Shown: positions 1-13,000 of the stretch, piece by piece
Numbering within the stretch: the stretch's first letter is position 1
Layout: every line of letters begins with the position of its first letter
DNA from: Blastomussa wellsi
Taxonomy: Eukaryota; Cnidaria; Anthozoa; Scleractinia; Plerogyridae
Length of the DNA stretch: 64,000 bases
Reading direction: 5' to 3'
Assembly (NCBI GenBank): GCA_947652115.1
Contig: OX393573.1
Span: 13,448,991 to 13,512,990 of the forward strand
The notes under the pieces: generated by a model
Database searches by the model: none
Told to the model about the DNA's origin: nothing
The model's input: the letters and a program-made list of their open reading frames with translations, nothing else
Made by a program: the position numbers and the translations under genes

Positions 1-1026
1 GCCTTATCACGGTTTTCGACGCCATCTTAACTGGTGGGCAAAGCGGTCAGAAATTACAGCATTTCTATGGGAATCTATTGCTAAATACCGCCAGTCCCCA
101 TCACTCACTTGCCCAGATATGCTCATAAATGGACGGCCCATAGTTCTATTTGCCCTCTTATTTAATGTGAGACCCCTGACTTGTTGTGCGGACGTCGCCA
201 AAATACAAAATATCACAATTTCTGCATGTAAATGTGACCCGTCACAAAGCTTGGAAAAATAAGTGACAACCGAATGAAAGGTATACTGTAGTTCAAATTT
301 CCTTTATTTTACTTCACCATGGCGACAGTGTATTTCGGACTATTTTCGCTTATTTTTTTGAGAAGGTATATTTGGTCTTGATGTATTTTAGTGAAAATAC
401 AGCTAATTGCTTTAAAAGTCAGTTAACTCGAACGAAAGTACCACAAACTTTACTGGAAGTTAGAGACGAACGTGAAATTTATCGGGAAGATATCCGAGAG
501 TTCCGATTTTGCGCAAAATAAAACAATCCGTTTCGACTAAAGCCGTAAATCCATGACCCTGGCCAAATGGATTGCAGTTCTGGGGTCGGCTATACATTTT
601 TTTTGAAAACAGTACGGCAGTAATCTCTCTGGTTCTTCCGCTGTCCCTGTAAAGTGAAGAAGAAGTCAGAACTCAGAAGTCGGAACTCAGAAGTCGGAAG
701 TCGGAACTCAGAAGTCAGAAGTCCCTCCTCGGCTTTCGTAGCGTGACTGATGTCGAATGCATTGTCTTTCGTCATGCTATCTATAAACGAATGCGTGCAA
801 TCGGCGAATGCGTTCAGCTTCAGCCGATAATCATTTCTCAATTGTGAACCTTCCATATTCTAATTAACGACTGTAATTGTCATTTATGCTAGAAGTTCTC
901 AAAACCTTTAGCTGAAAGCCGTGCATATATCGGAGGACAATTTCAGGAATACTGAAGATACAAGGACGTGGCTGAGAGAAAGACCTTCCCCCAACAATTC
1001 GCCTGCTTAATTTTCGAAGAAGGAGT
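1..1026. other. Region upstream of gene A, no gene seen
   Basis: No open frame here looks like a protein family. A short purine-rich tandem repeat of the type CAGAACTCAGAAGTCGGA lies at about 656-725. The promoter and 5' UTR of gene A should lie in the right part, but I see no convincing TATA box or initiator. An in-frame TGA at 973-975 precedes the proposed start codon at 1027. Confidence 0.5.
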
Positions 1027-1097
1027 ATGAAACAACTCAGCGCTTCTACACTTATGGCCAACGTTTCAGATAATACGTCTTCTAACGGGACTGATCA
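1027..1097 (+). CDS. Gene A exon 1 (start codon, extracellular N-terminus)
   Basis: The ATG at 1027 opens a 24-residue polar segment containing two N-glycosylation sequons (NVS and NGT; NTS is a third), as expected for an extracellular N-terminus. It ends at a strong donor, CA|GTAAGT, phase 2, which joins in frame to exon 2 (CA+G = Gln). A TGA lies in frame upstream at 973. The start is an inference; a second in-frame ATG lies nine codons downstream. Confidence 0.7.
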
Positions 1098-4000
1098 GTA
1101 AGTAAATATCTATTTAATATTTCTGCATTTGCATAACGTCGCAATATTTTGTAGAACGAACGGGTACTGAGAGGCGAGGAGCTCGTTTTGAAACCAATGT
1201 GGTTGCTGTTGTTAAACAGACAAAAGCAACACAATTTTAGTTATAATCAATATAACAGATGAAAGAGCTGCTGAAGATAATCACTGTTACAGATCTTGCA
1301 AGGTTTTAACGGACTATTGAAGACTCCCATTTATATGATCTGGGTTTTACATGCCCCCCCCCCCCCCCTCTCTTTCGGAGGGGTAGGGATAGGGAGGAGC
1401 GTTGCGTGACGACCCTAATAACGGCTGCGGAGGAGACTAGGGGCGCAGGCGTAAAGAGATTAAAGTCGCGACACGAAAATCTTTTCTACTCCCTCAACAA
1501 CCGATCCGAAAGAGCGTCTAGGATCAAGGGAAGGGTTAGAGTATTCTAAGGCCTTTCAAAACTGATGACACAAGCATGTGCCAAATATCCCGGGAATATC
1601 ATAAACGATCTGAAATGCGTGACCAATTGATAGGGGATTATCTTTGAGGTTGTAATAAAGTTTCGACTGAATGTTATTATTGTCTTCTCATTTTAGTAAG
1701 ACTTTGATACATTTCATCCATTATAGGCAGAAGTGCATTGGGTCAATAAATGAGAAGACATTTGATCTTAGCTGCCTAGCTCCAGCAGTAAGTATACAAC
1801 AAATAAATGTTAGAATCGATTATGTTGCCAACAAAAAACTGTGAAGTACTTCATAGTTTCTTGGTTGCCAGCTGAGTGCAGCTGACAGTATAGTCGATGA
1901 CACATCCGCGTCCCACTCCAAACCGAACGACCAACAGACCGACCGAATAAACTAACAGTTGAATATTTTTGTAATTTTTTCATTCCTATTCCCAGCTGGT
2001 CATTATTTTTATACTGGCATGCCTCAAACGCCGCAACAAATGGAAACTTGAGTATTGTAACGGATCTCCTGGACTATTAATGTAAGTTTTGAATCCTTCT
2101 CTACTTAAGTTGAACAGGGACGGATCTAGGGGAGGATGCAGGGGGTACGCACCCCCTCCTCCCCCTTAGATGACCTGCGACTTTCTAATGTACCCAGTAT
2201 TCTGCTTACATGACTCATCAATTACGTCATTGCTTAGTATGTAACCAATTCTTTTTTTTTCTTTTGTAGACCAATAAACTTCTTGGGCAGTTTCACGAAC
2301 AGATTCACTGTAGCTGCTACCTTTGGGGCAACAGCCAGTACATTTGTTACCAATGCAAAATCGGGCTTGTTTGCTCTACCCGGCCCTGCATGGGTCACAA
2401 GTGAGTGCAATCTCTGTTCTTTTTTTTTTTTGGGGGGGGGGGGGAACCAAAGGAGGAGGGTGTCACTGGGCACCGTGTACCTTGGTTCTATGATTCGCAA
2501 CACTTTAACAATGCGATTTTACCGACGTTTGAAGTTTTGTTTTTATAAAAAATATTCAGCACTGGCGTCAAAGGTAACAACAAAACTGCTATCGGAATGT
2601 GTTAATGTGGCTTAAAATATTATATTAAATTAGCCAAGCCTAAAAGTGGAGGTTCCTAGTAGGCCCTTTGCACTTGCGTGCTAGATTTCCATTTCAGATT
2701 TGCATAAGGAACTGGGGCGAGCTTCGATAAACTGACAACACCACATGAAACATCAGGGCGAAATTAGTCTTTTCAACCTTGAATCAATACTAACGTTTGT
2801 AATTTGGAGACAGCGTGTCCCTATTTATTATGATTTCTGTTATACTGTTAAAAATGGGCAAACAATGTGGTTTTCGATGAGAGATAACCTAAGTCCGCGA
2901 TATGGCCTTGTGATACTGGTCAGCGGATAGATTTTCTGTCACCTTTATTTTAACCTGATTGACCTGTTTTTGGAGTATGGCCGCCATGTTTTGCGATGTC
3001 GTTCGTACTTGCCGACGTACGTAGGGAGCACGCGTTCGCTAGTTTTACCTTAATGAAAAATGAAGAGCATTGCTCTCCTTTTTCTATGCTTGCATGTTTT
3101 TCAAATTTCTTCGATTAATGGGCTCTGCTCTGCGGCACTTTGGCCCGTCGAAGCTCCGCCACTGGTTTTGTTCTACGTAACCTTGAGTCAATCTTGGGCC
3201 TTGAGTTAATCTTCGCATTATTCTTCAGCCATAATGCCATGTAACTTCTCGTACTGTTCAGATCTGATGATTCCTTTGCGTAAATGTCCCAATATGATTC
3301 AACAGATGGCGGTGCATTAGCCCAAATTACTCTTGTCACATTGTCTCTTTAATTAACAATCGACTTACGGCTTTTTTAACGCAAAAATCACGAAAGTAAA
3401 GTGTCGAGAAAATTTGATTAAGGTGGTTCGTGGGCGAAGCCAGGTTATTTCAAGGGGGGGGGGTCACACCCAGGGTACTCACCAGTTTGTTTTACTTGTT
3501 TACTTAAAACAAGTCTTCCAAAGACGAGGGGGCGGTTACGGGCACACCAGGACCCCTCTGGCTACGCCCTTGTGGTTACTGGTAAAATCTTAACCTGTAG
3601 TGGTAAAGCCAAGGAGCAACTTTGAGTTATCTAGCTTTCTCCTTGTATTTCAAAACCTTGCGTCAAGGCCTTCGCCAGAGAAGAAATGCGTTGCACCTGC
3701 AGGGTTTTTCATATAATTCCAACTCATTTTTATATGAAGACTTTTGCACGAGAAGACGTTTGAAGGCAACTTGGAAATAGCCTGTTACAGTAGTCCATGG
3801 AATTGCTCTATGGCCAAAAGATACCACTGTTTTAATTGCCATATTTCTTATTGAAATTTGTCGAAAGCTCAGTTTAATATTACCTATATATTTATTAAAA
3901 ACTAGCTATGGTATATTGCATTTTCTGAGTTCTGATTGGTTTAGAGGTAATGGTATATGAGCTCATATACCATTGACCTACAAATATGATAGCTGTACGC

Positions 4001-7000
4001 GTAAAAGAATGCATTTTTCGCAATGTTTGTACAATATTTTTTCGCCGTTTTTAATAAAACCATTATTCCACTCGAGCTTGTTGGACATGAGATGGTTATA
4101 GCGAACTCGGTGCTACTTGGCTATCTACATCTCATATCCAACGCGCGCTTTTGGAATAGTTGTTAAGAATACGTAGGTCCAATATACTGACGAAACCGTT
4201 TATCTGAAAAATGTAAATAAGGCATATTGCAACCTTCTTTTTACTGTCTTTTTGCTTAGTTTTCGATGCGATTATTGCCGTTCTTGTGTATGGAATCCTG
4301 TTCTATCCATTTTTTGCCTGCCTCACAACCGAATACAAGTTGGTTGGGTCACTTCTGGGTTTTCTCTATGTCACTATGAGGTAAGACCAAAAAGAACATA
4401 GAATTCAGATATACTCCAGGTAATTTTAGTGGTTTAAAAGGAGCTACGTCGAGGTTTGTGCATTTGTAATCCGTCTCAATCGTCTCCATCACTAACCATC
4501 CTTGTTCCTTTTTGTTTTGTATCACCGGTGTTTTACGTCCTTATTAAACTATAACTTTGAGGTTTCCTTCGTTTTAGGGCAATTTAGTTCGTCGCAAAAA
4601 TGACTCAAAATATCGTGTCTTAGCTCCTTTAACTGTAGTGTCGAAAGAAATTAGGGGCGTACCATTTGACTTCTGACGCGAGTTGGTGATTTGCACAGGA
4701 ACATTCTTTTCTCGGTGCATGTGCATGCATGATATTTTTGCTCCATGTAACAGGAATTTTTTCGGCATGCTGGACGTGCGTGAATTTTTTTTCGGCACTT
4801 TTCGTGTGTACGATGTTTTCTTTTCTACAAGTGTGCTTCAGGATTGTTTTTTCAAAGTCAGATTGTGCTAAGAGTGTTAATTATGCGTTTTCGTATAAGT
4901 AACTTTATGTGTGTTGCGTAATTCCAGTTCTCATGAACAGCAAAGTGAGGGTTAAGGATTGCACTTAAAATTGTTTGTTAAGTTTCCGGTTAAAGCGTGT
5001 AATATAACTGAACGGCTCATTGACGTCCCGACTAGAATGAGCAAGGCTAAGAACGCAAGAGGGGTGCTTTAAAAATGTAATTAAATCCTCTACTAAATTG
5101 ATAGATGTACATCATGATCAATTTAATGGGATTCTTAACCTAGTTTTCATTTTATTCAACGCACACAGTACAATGTTTGGACTCTTGGAAGTGGAGACAC
5201 TGCTTTTAATTTGTTGCTTTTGTTGTGTTTACCATACAGGTTCTCTTTGGGACTTGTGATTGATTTCCAGTGCAAAGAGTCTTACGAAGTGAGAACCAAT
5301 ATATTTTATTTGATATTATTCAATTTTGGTAAATTCTCGACCTCGGTTATTGAATTTCCAGCTTTCTGATTGGCTCACAAACCTCCGTTATTAGCGAATA
5401 ACCGAGATTTTACCTCGTATGGAAAATGGACGGGTTATGTGTTTACAATTTTGCTCACCACGATAAGAAATACTTACAAAAGACGACTTAGTCGTTGAAT
5501 ATAAAAAGCGTTTTTCCGTTAATGTAAAATATACAACGATGTAAAAATGCGCAACAAATGTAAAATGTAAAAATATACAAAAAATAGGTTGAGAATTTAC
5601 TAAAACGATTATTCCATTTGCTCTTGTTGGACATGAGGTGACTATAACCAACTCGCGCTACACGCTCGTTGGTTATTTATCACCTCATATCCAACGCAGG
5701 CTCATGGAATAATTGTTAAGTATTTCGCTCTATTCCATTCCATTTCGTTGTCGAAATCCGAGCAATTCCGATACGTTTTGAAATTTGCGGGCGATTGAGC
5801 TCTTCTACGTTATCATAAACGGATGGCCTAACCTGGCAAACATGGTGTAGTAAATAGACGTACGATAGCTCCAAATTCCTTGCAAATACGTTGGAATGGT
5901 AGCAAACAACACCATGTCTTCTCTTGTCAACTATATTCAGCGACTTCCTTCTTATTCATTGTTCAAATCCCATGCAAACTCGTACATAATTAGATGCCTC
6001 TATTTCTATTCAAATATGATGTTGGGCTACCTGTGATCAATCGCGTCCCATTTCGCAGGTGTGTGAAGCCATGAACGGAGAAAAGCTTGCCCGCGAAAAT
6101 GGCCGGTTGGCAAAAACTCATGCATAGGGAATGGCGCTAATGTAAAAGTTCTCTCTTTATAAAGCATGCGTGCTATTTTGCCGGTTTTCAAGCAATCACG
6201 AGAGATTCAAATGACAATAACCGTGGCGGCCATGTTGGATGACCAAACAATAGAGACTAACCAGAAATCTTTTGTTCGTGTCATCAAACATGGCGTCGAT
6301 GACATCACTTGCAAACCAAGAACAGGTATACATCCATATGTGATTGCTACGCCTTCGTTGACACACTCGTGTGATGCATATCTGCGCTAAGGCAGGCATG
6401 TGATATGGACCCTTCAACTGGCAAAACTGACACGGCAGCTCAAACGAGAGAGAACCACCTCCACGCATTTACGAGAAGGAATTATAGTTAGAAATTATTG
6501 GTGCAAATAGATGTTTGTCATCTTTGCAGTTTCTATATTTTTACTTGTTTGTTAGGTGTCCCTAATTAGCGTACATTGTATGCTCGTGAGTTTGACACGT
6601 AAGTAAAGTTCCCAACTCATCTCTTCTCATCTCTTATCCTCTTCGAAGAAATATTCAAAGTTTTACATGGCCGTTCTATCAGATGGTGAATTACATGTCA
6701 TTTTTTTTTTCAGAAAGACGAGAAGACCTATCAATATATTGAACTTCTTGGCGAGGTTCCGACGTACTTGTGTCTTCTGTTTATCGCCATACGGTTTGCT
6801 GTTCTGCTCTTTGTAGAAGTCCGGCGAAAATGTTTCCGATCCATAGTGGAGGTACATACTGATTTAGATAGTCATGCTTAAAGTATACCAAATGAAGGCC
6901 CATTTACGCGTCGATTTTAGGTATAATTTCTGCCGCGATTTAATCCCTTCGATTTCTTCCCGATATCGCTAGAATTTCTATGAAACGCGGTAAAAAGAAC

Positions 7001-10000
7001 GAAGAGAGTCCTATCACAGCAATGATATCCCAGCTATCGTAATTTATGCAGACTGTAAACTGTGAACCAAATCAACCCATTTTAATAATCTAGCTGGTAT
7101 TTCAATATGCAGTGTGTCTACATTGTTGACAGTTTCTGGATTGATGCTAATAACATCTCATTGGATCCTATTTTAGAGACGTGTTCAAAATGGTGATGCT
7201 TGTTTCATTGGAAAGCCAGAAATGGTCCACGTCAGGCAGTTGCTAAATCCAGGATTATCCTCGTAAGCATGCAATCCAGTCAATGCGTATGTTTTCCAAT
7301 GGGGGGAGGAAGGGACAACGGTTGGGAGGGAGGGAGGAAAGGAAGGGAGGGAGGGATGGAGGGATACGGTGAGGGAGGGAGGAAAGCGTGGAGGGAAGTA
7401 GAGAGGGAGGGAGGGGAGGGATGGAGGGAGGGAGGAGGAATACAGGGAGGGAGGAAAGAAGGGATGGATGGAGTGAGTGGGGGGGAGGGAGGGAGGGGTG
7501 GATGGAGCGAGCAGGAGGGAGGGAGGGGAAAGTGAAGTGGGAGGGAAGGAGGGAGGGAGAAAGGGCGAGAAGTAGGGAGCGAGGAAGGGGGGAGTGAGGT
7601 AGTGTGGAAAGGCGGGAAGAAGAAAGGGAGTGAGGAGGAAGAGAAAGAGGGGACTTCCCAACACTACTATGTCATCCATGAGATAAAAGTGATCTCTGCT
7701 CTCACATTTGATACTCAACTGCCCAGTAACTATCACAGGCACAGTTTGGATGAGTCTATTACAGATTGGGTACAGTTTGGTGACACCGGCTCATGGGGTG
7801 TTGTTTAACATGTGCATACTTGATTCTTTGTCCAACTGTGCCTTCCGTGCTTAGGAGACCGCACGTTCAAACGCGGCCAAAACCTCTAACTTACAAAAAG
7901 TCGTAAATGTGGTTATATCTTGCCTGTAGGGACGAGGGCGAAGCAAAGTGGTACTGGAGGCTAATTTATAGAATTTACAAACCGAGACCAGGTTAGCGTT
8001 GCTATGAGATTGTTGTTATCGGAGATGAAACGTTTTTCAACCACATGTTCAAATTACGTTTTTTATTGCTAATTTTATTCATTGCCCTTACTCAAAACTC
8101 CAGGTTACGTTACCTTCTTACAAGTGACGTGTCTGTTTCCAGGAATTGAATGACAGAGAGACACGGGCTTGGGGAATTCGCTTTGCTCTCAGTAATGAAT
8201 AAAAACGTTTTTCTTGTCACTGGACGTAAAGAGGTTCAATACACGGTGTACGTCAGAATATTTTGTTGTTGGTGTCTCTTCCAGTTAGAAGGATCCATGT
8301 GGGGTTAACTGTTAGCCGTAAAAAGGCCAACAATGAAGCCGCTAAGGTGCCTACACACGGGAGACATGACACAGGGACATGTTGCAGCGACATGTAACTA
8401 AGCTTTTGTACATTATGCTTTTGTTTCCCCACTAAAATGCTTCGTCTTAAAGCTCCAGGCCTGGCGCACGCTACTGGTGATCACAGCTGTAAATATGGCT
8501 TTAAATTGCCATAGTAAAGCTGTCCAAAATCAGATTTTGTTAAGATTTGGACACAACTTTGAACTATCAAAGAATTTTACTCTGGAAGCCAAATTTTCTG
8601 TATAAAGCGTATCTTGTAGGAAAAAAACGGAAAAAACACTCCCGAAAATGCCCCTTTTGCTTACATCGCGCGTAACATTTATGGTCTAACATAGGCACAG
8701 TGAGGATTTCTCGACAGTTACAAGAAATAAAGTATTGAAAATCTACTGAAAGAAACTTAAACTTATGTACATTCCGAATCTTGAAGAAAGCTTACCTAAG
8801 AAAACGCCGGGACCGTTTTTTACCTGATAATTTTCCCGACCCGCAAGATAATGCACACATTTTCAGCTTTTTTCATCGAAACGTGCATTTTAAAACTCGC
8901 TTGTTCTTTCTATCCACTTGTCTTTGTGGTTTAAAATCACCATATTTTACATGTACATAAGACAGGCTTTTTGTCAGTAATAAGCTTGCTGAGATAATAC
9001 AATCCGTTTTCAAAATAATACTAGATTTTTGATGTTAGACCATCATTTTTTTACCACAAAAATGCTCGTTCACGTGCAGTGGCACGAATTGCGTGTTTTC
9101 TTGCGTGCCACTGCACAAAAAAATGTGCGTAACCTCTGCCTAAAGTGTGCCAAAAATGTGCTTAGCCCGTGCCTTGTCTGTGCCTAAACTGAGCCTAAAC
9201 AGAGCTCAAAGCGTGCCTAAACTGTGCCGAAACCGTGCATCATGTGTGCCTAGACTGTACCAAAATCGTGCCCAGCCTGTGCCTAAACTGCCCCGAAAAC
9301 CGTGCCGATAAACTGCACCAAAGCCGTGCATAAAATGTATATCAAAATCGTGCCTTAAATATGCAAATTAGTTCTTTAACTTAAGAACAGAAGCATTCAA
9401 AGAGGCTTACACACACTAAACAGGTCATAAAATAGTTTCAGGTTTAATAAGTATTTTAACTTGACTTAACGAAAAACAAAAATATTCAACTTCGCTTTCC
9501 ATTTGCTTGTCGCCAGCTGAGCCGTTTTAAAAACCGATTAATATTCACCCTGAACGTCAACAATCGATCTAGTCATTATGCTTCGTGTTTACATTTACAT
9601 CAATGTGAATAACTACAAAATGCACTTGTTAAATAGTTTATCTACAAAATAACGGAAAAAGTAATGCTCGCTTCTCTGTTCTTGCCGTTTGTCTTAGGAG
9701 CATTCGCAACTGACTAGCTCAAGACCCGGCTATTTTCACCTGACGTAAAATGGTTACAGTTTACGTTCAAATGAAGTCGCAAATCCATTTCATCAAAAAA
9801 ATGCCGTTTGTGATTGGTTGCTTATTCCCTATAACGCTCTTGTGACAGGTCAAATATCCTAACTGTGCGAGCATTTACCTTAAATGAACCGAAAATAAAA
9901 GCTTGCTTAACATTTTCAAACGATCAAAAATTGGAAATAGTATTTCTAACCGTAAAAGAAACGTCTATACGAGCATCAAAGTGTTTGAAATCACACGTTG

Positions 10001-13000
10001 TTTGAATACAATGTTTTTGATTGGTCGAGCCATTTTTTCCTCAGCGTCGGCATCTATCCATCCGCACATACATCCCTCAGGCCTGCCGCCCATTGGGATG
10101 TAAAAACCTCCGTTCCCGGTATTAATAATTATCTCTTCTTAAAGCACATGCAGCCAAGTGGGGAGGTTGCACTACGAGACGGTAAATTAAAGACAAATTA
10201 TTTAGCCCGTGCGTAAATGCTTAAGATCAGCGCACTATTGGCAAACTCGAAAAAAACTCGCAGTTCCTCACCCTTTTTTAAAAACAATAAGAAGATAATT
10301 AAGAGAGACTGGTTGTTTTTACCATATTGTAAGCAGTGTTGCTCCTTTTAAAAAGTGTAGTACCGCAAAATTTTGAAAACCAAACTGGGGAGTATGAATT
10401 CCCAACCTTTGAAATTGACACGTCTTCTCCAGTCTCACAACTTCGAAAGTTTGACTTAGCAAGTCTATTAAATAATTTACTTATTTATTCAATCATTTAT
10501 TTACTTATTTTTAAGACAGCTACATCATAACAAGATAAAGAAGGCATAAATTACTCTTACCTTAGCTAACGTCGACACGCACAATCCAGACAATCGAACC
10601 GGCTTACTGATGGCTGACAAATTTACGGGTCAGTTGTGATCAAAAATTCCAACGAACATGCTCCAAAAGCGTGTAAGTGCACTTAAAATCGTGCATAAAC
10701 CGTGCCTTGGCTGTGCCAAACTTGCACCAAAACCGTGCCTAGGCTTTGCCTAAACCGTGCCTAAACTGTTTCCAAACCGGGCCTAAACTGTGCCTAAACT
10801 GTGCCTAAAGTGTGCCTAATCTGCGCTAAAACCGTGCCTTAACTGTGCCCTTGCTGTGTCTCAAATGTGCCTAAATTGTGCCTAACATGTGCCTAATCTG
10901 TGCCTAAATTCAATTTTTTCGTGCTTTTGCACAAAAAACGTGCCGTTCTATAAACACGTAATTAGTGCAAACGCACGATGTTACGGTCGTGTACACCAGC
11001 TCCATGCGCCAGCCCTCCACTTAAATGCTCGTCTGACCCCATAAAGGTCACTAAAGTGGTCGGATAATTTGCAACACCCTACTATTGAGCAAGCAGCGCC
11101 CTGGTACATGAAGTGGCTTTGTTTTGGATGCCCCAGGGCGCAGCTTGCTCACCAGCAGGGTGTTATTTTGTACCATGTAACTGGGTCGTGCAATGGGCCT
11201 ACTATTCTGCGAAATTATGCGGAATATAATACCGGTTGATACTTAGCCGACGAGTCCGTAGAGCCGAGTTGCTGTTATCCGGCCGTTTGCGAGACTTCGG
11301 CTAAATTATCTTTTCTTAGCGTATATCGCAGGATATCTAAGGATATCCTCGAGCGTTTGGACGAAGATTTGCCAAACTGGCAACCCTGGACTAAAGAGTA
11401 CATTGTGCTAACATCCATGCATTAAAACTGACGTTTTTTATCTGTTTCTCAGATTTTAAATTCTCGACTCAATTAATTTCCACCTTGGTAGTTGCAGCGA
11501 TAATAGTATTTCAGGTATGTGTTAAAAGACCTCTCCTTGACACGTTTTGTAACATATTTTTGGTTGGTTATATTAAGTGCTATCAGTACTAATTAAATTA
11601 CAAAACACAAATGATCGTTAAAAATAGTTATATTCCATTACCTGTCTAACAAGAAAAATTAATTTCACTGTGACAAGGCTGTATTCTGAGGAATTTGACA
11701 TCAAAGGGCAAAGTTCTATATGGATTTATTTCCGACTTTCTGAAGATTTAGACCCCATAATTGTCACAGGAAATAGAATAACAAAATAATGTTGCCAGTT
11801 TAGAACCTTGGAAAGGGCAAAGCAGATTGTGAGAGAAATTGGCAAGTTGATATAAAATAAGATATAATGAATCAGTTGCGGATCTAGGATTTTTATTAGG
11901 AGGGGGTGCACCACTAAGGAATGACGTAATTGATGGGTGACGTAAGTGGAACGATACTGGTTATAGTAGAAATTAGCAGGCCATAGCATTTTATTTTACT
12001 GATTTCATTTGTTTGCACTTCCTCATAAGTTCAAACGAGTCACCCGCTTGCTTTCTGTATGGAGGCGAAGTATGCTGAAGAATAGCAGGGTTCGTGAATA
12101 TGTTCATGCTATTTCTCCCACTTTAGATTTTAATAAATGGCCTAGCATTGTTTGATTACTACAAAAAGTTTTACGTTTCTGGATGCGAGAGTGATTCTAA
12201 ATGCAAGAGCTTGATCCGTCTTATTTTTGGTAAGTACGTTTTGTCAGGCCTTGTTGTGTCATATACTAGTACACGCGCGGTAGATAGCCAATTTTCCATC
12301 TTTTAGTGATCAGTTTTTACCAAAACGTATATATAATTGACTGAATTTATGAAAACCGAACTAATGAACCCCCTTGCACTGTGAAGAGTGTTTCTCGCGT
12401 CGACCGTTATAGCTTAGAAGGACAAAAACGGAAAAAGAAATAAAACAGTGCTGAGCGAAGAGTTAGAGAGAGGAAAATGGAAAAAAGGACCGATATTTCT
12501 TTTATTTTTATAGTGTCAAAAAAATCATTTCGAAAAAGTTTCAGTCAAAATCCTTTGACCTGGTTTTGATAAATCAAGACATATATTTAAATACGCTTTT
12601 ATTAAGTTTATTCGTGTCAGTCATGATCATTCAGTCCGTCAGAAAGCCATTCAGCCAATCAGAAAGTCATCCAGCCAATCAGAACGTCATTCAGCCAATC
12701 AGAAAGTCATCCAGCCAATCAGAACGTCATTCAGCCAATCAGAAAATCATTCAGCCAATTAGAACGTCATTCAGCCAATCAGAAAGTCATCCAGCCAATC
12801 AGAACGTCATTCAGCCAATCAGAACGTCATTCAGCCAATCAGAAAGTCATTCAGCCAATCAGAAAGTCATTCAGCCAATCAGAAAGTCGTTCAGTCAATC
12901 AGAACGTCAGCCAGCCAGTCAGCTATCCCGTCTTTTTTTTTATTTTTTTTACATTTAGTACATTACTACTTTAACAATGACTACTAAAAGAAAAAATCTT

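Noticed and set aside
7185..7742. Frames of 111 and 185 codons (Gly/Glu-rich and Pro/Ser-rich)
   Set aside because: They arise from the GGGA polypurine tract; the real exon here is only 7177-7262.
12566..12958. 130-codon frame rich in SQSE and NQ
   Set aside because: Product of the 20-bp minisatellite read in rotating frames.
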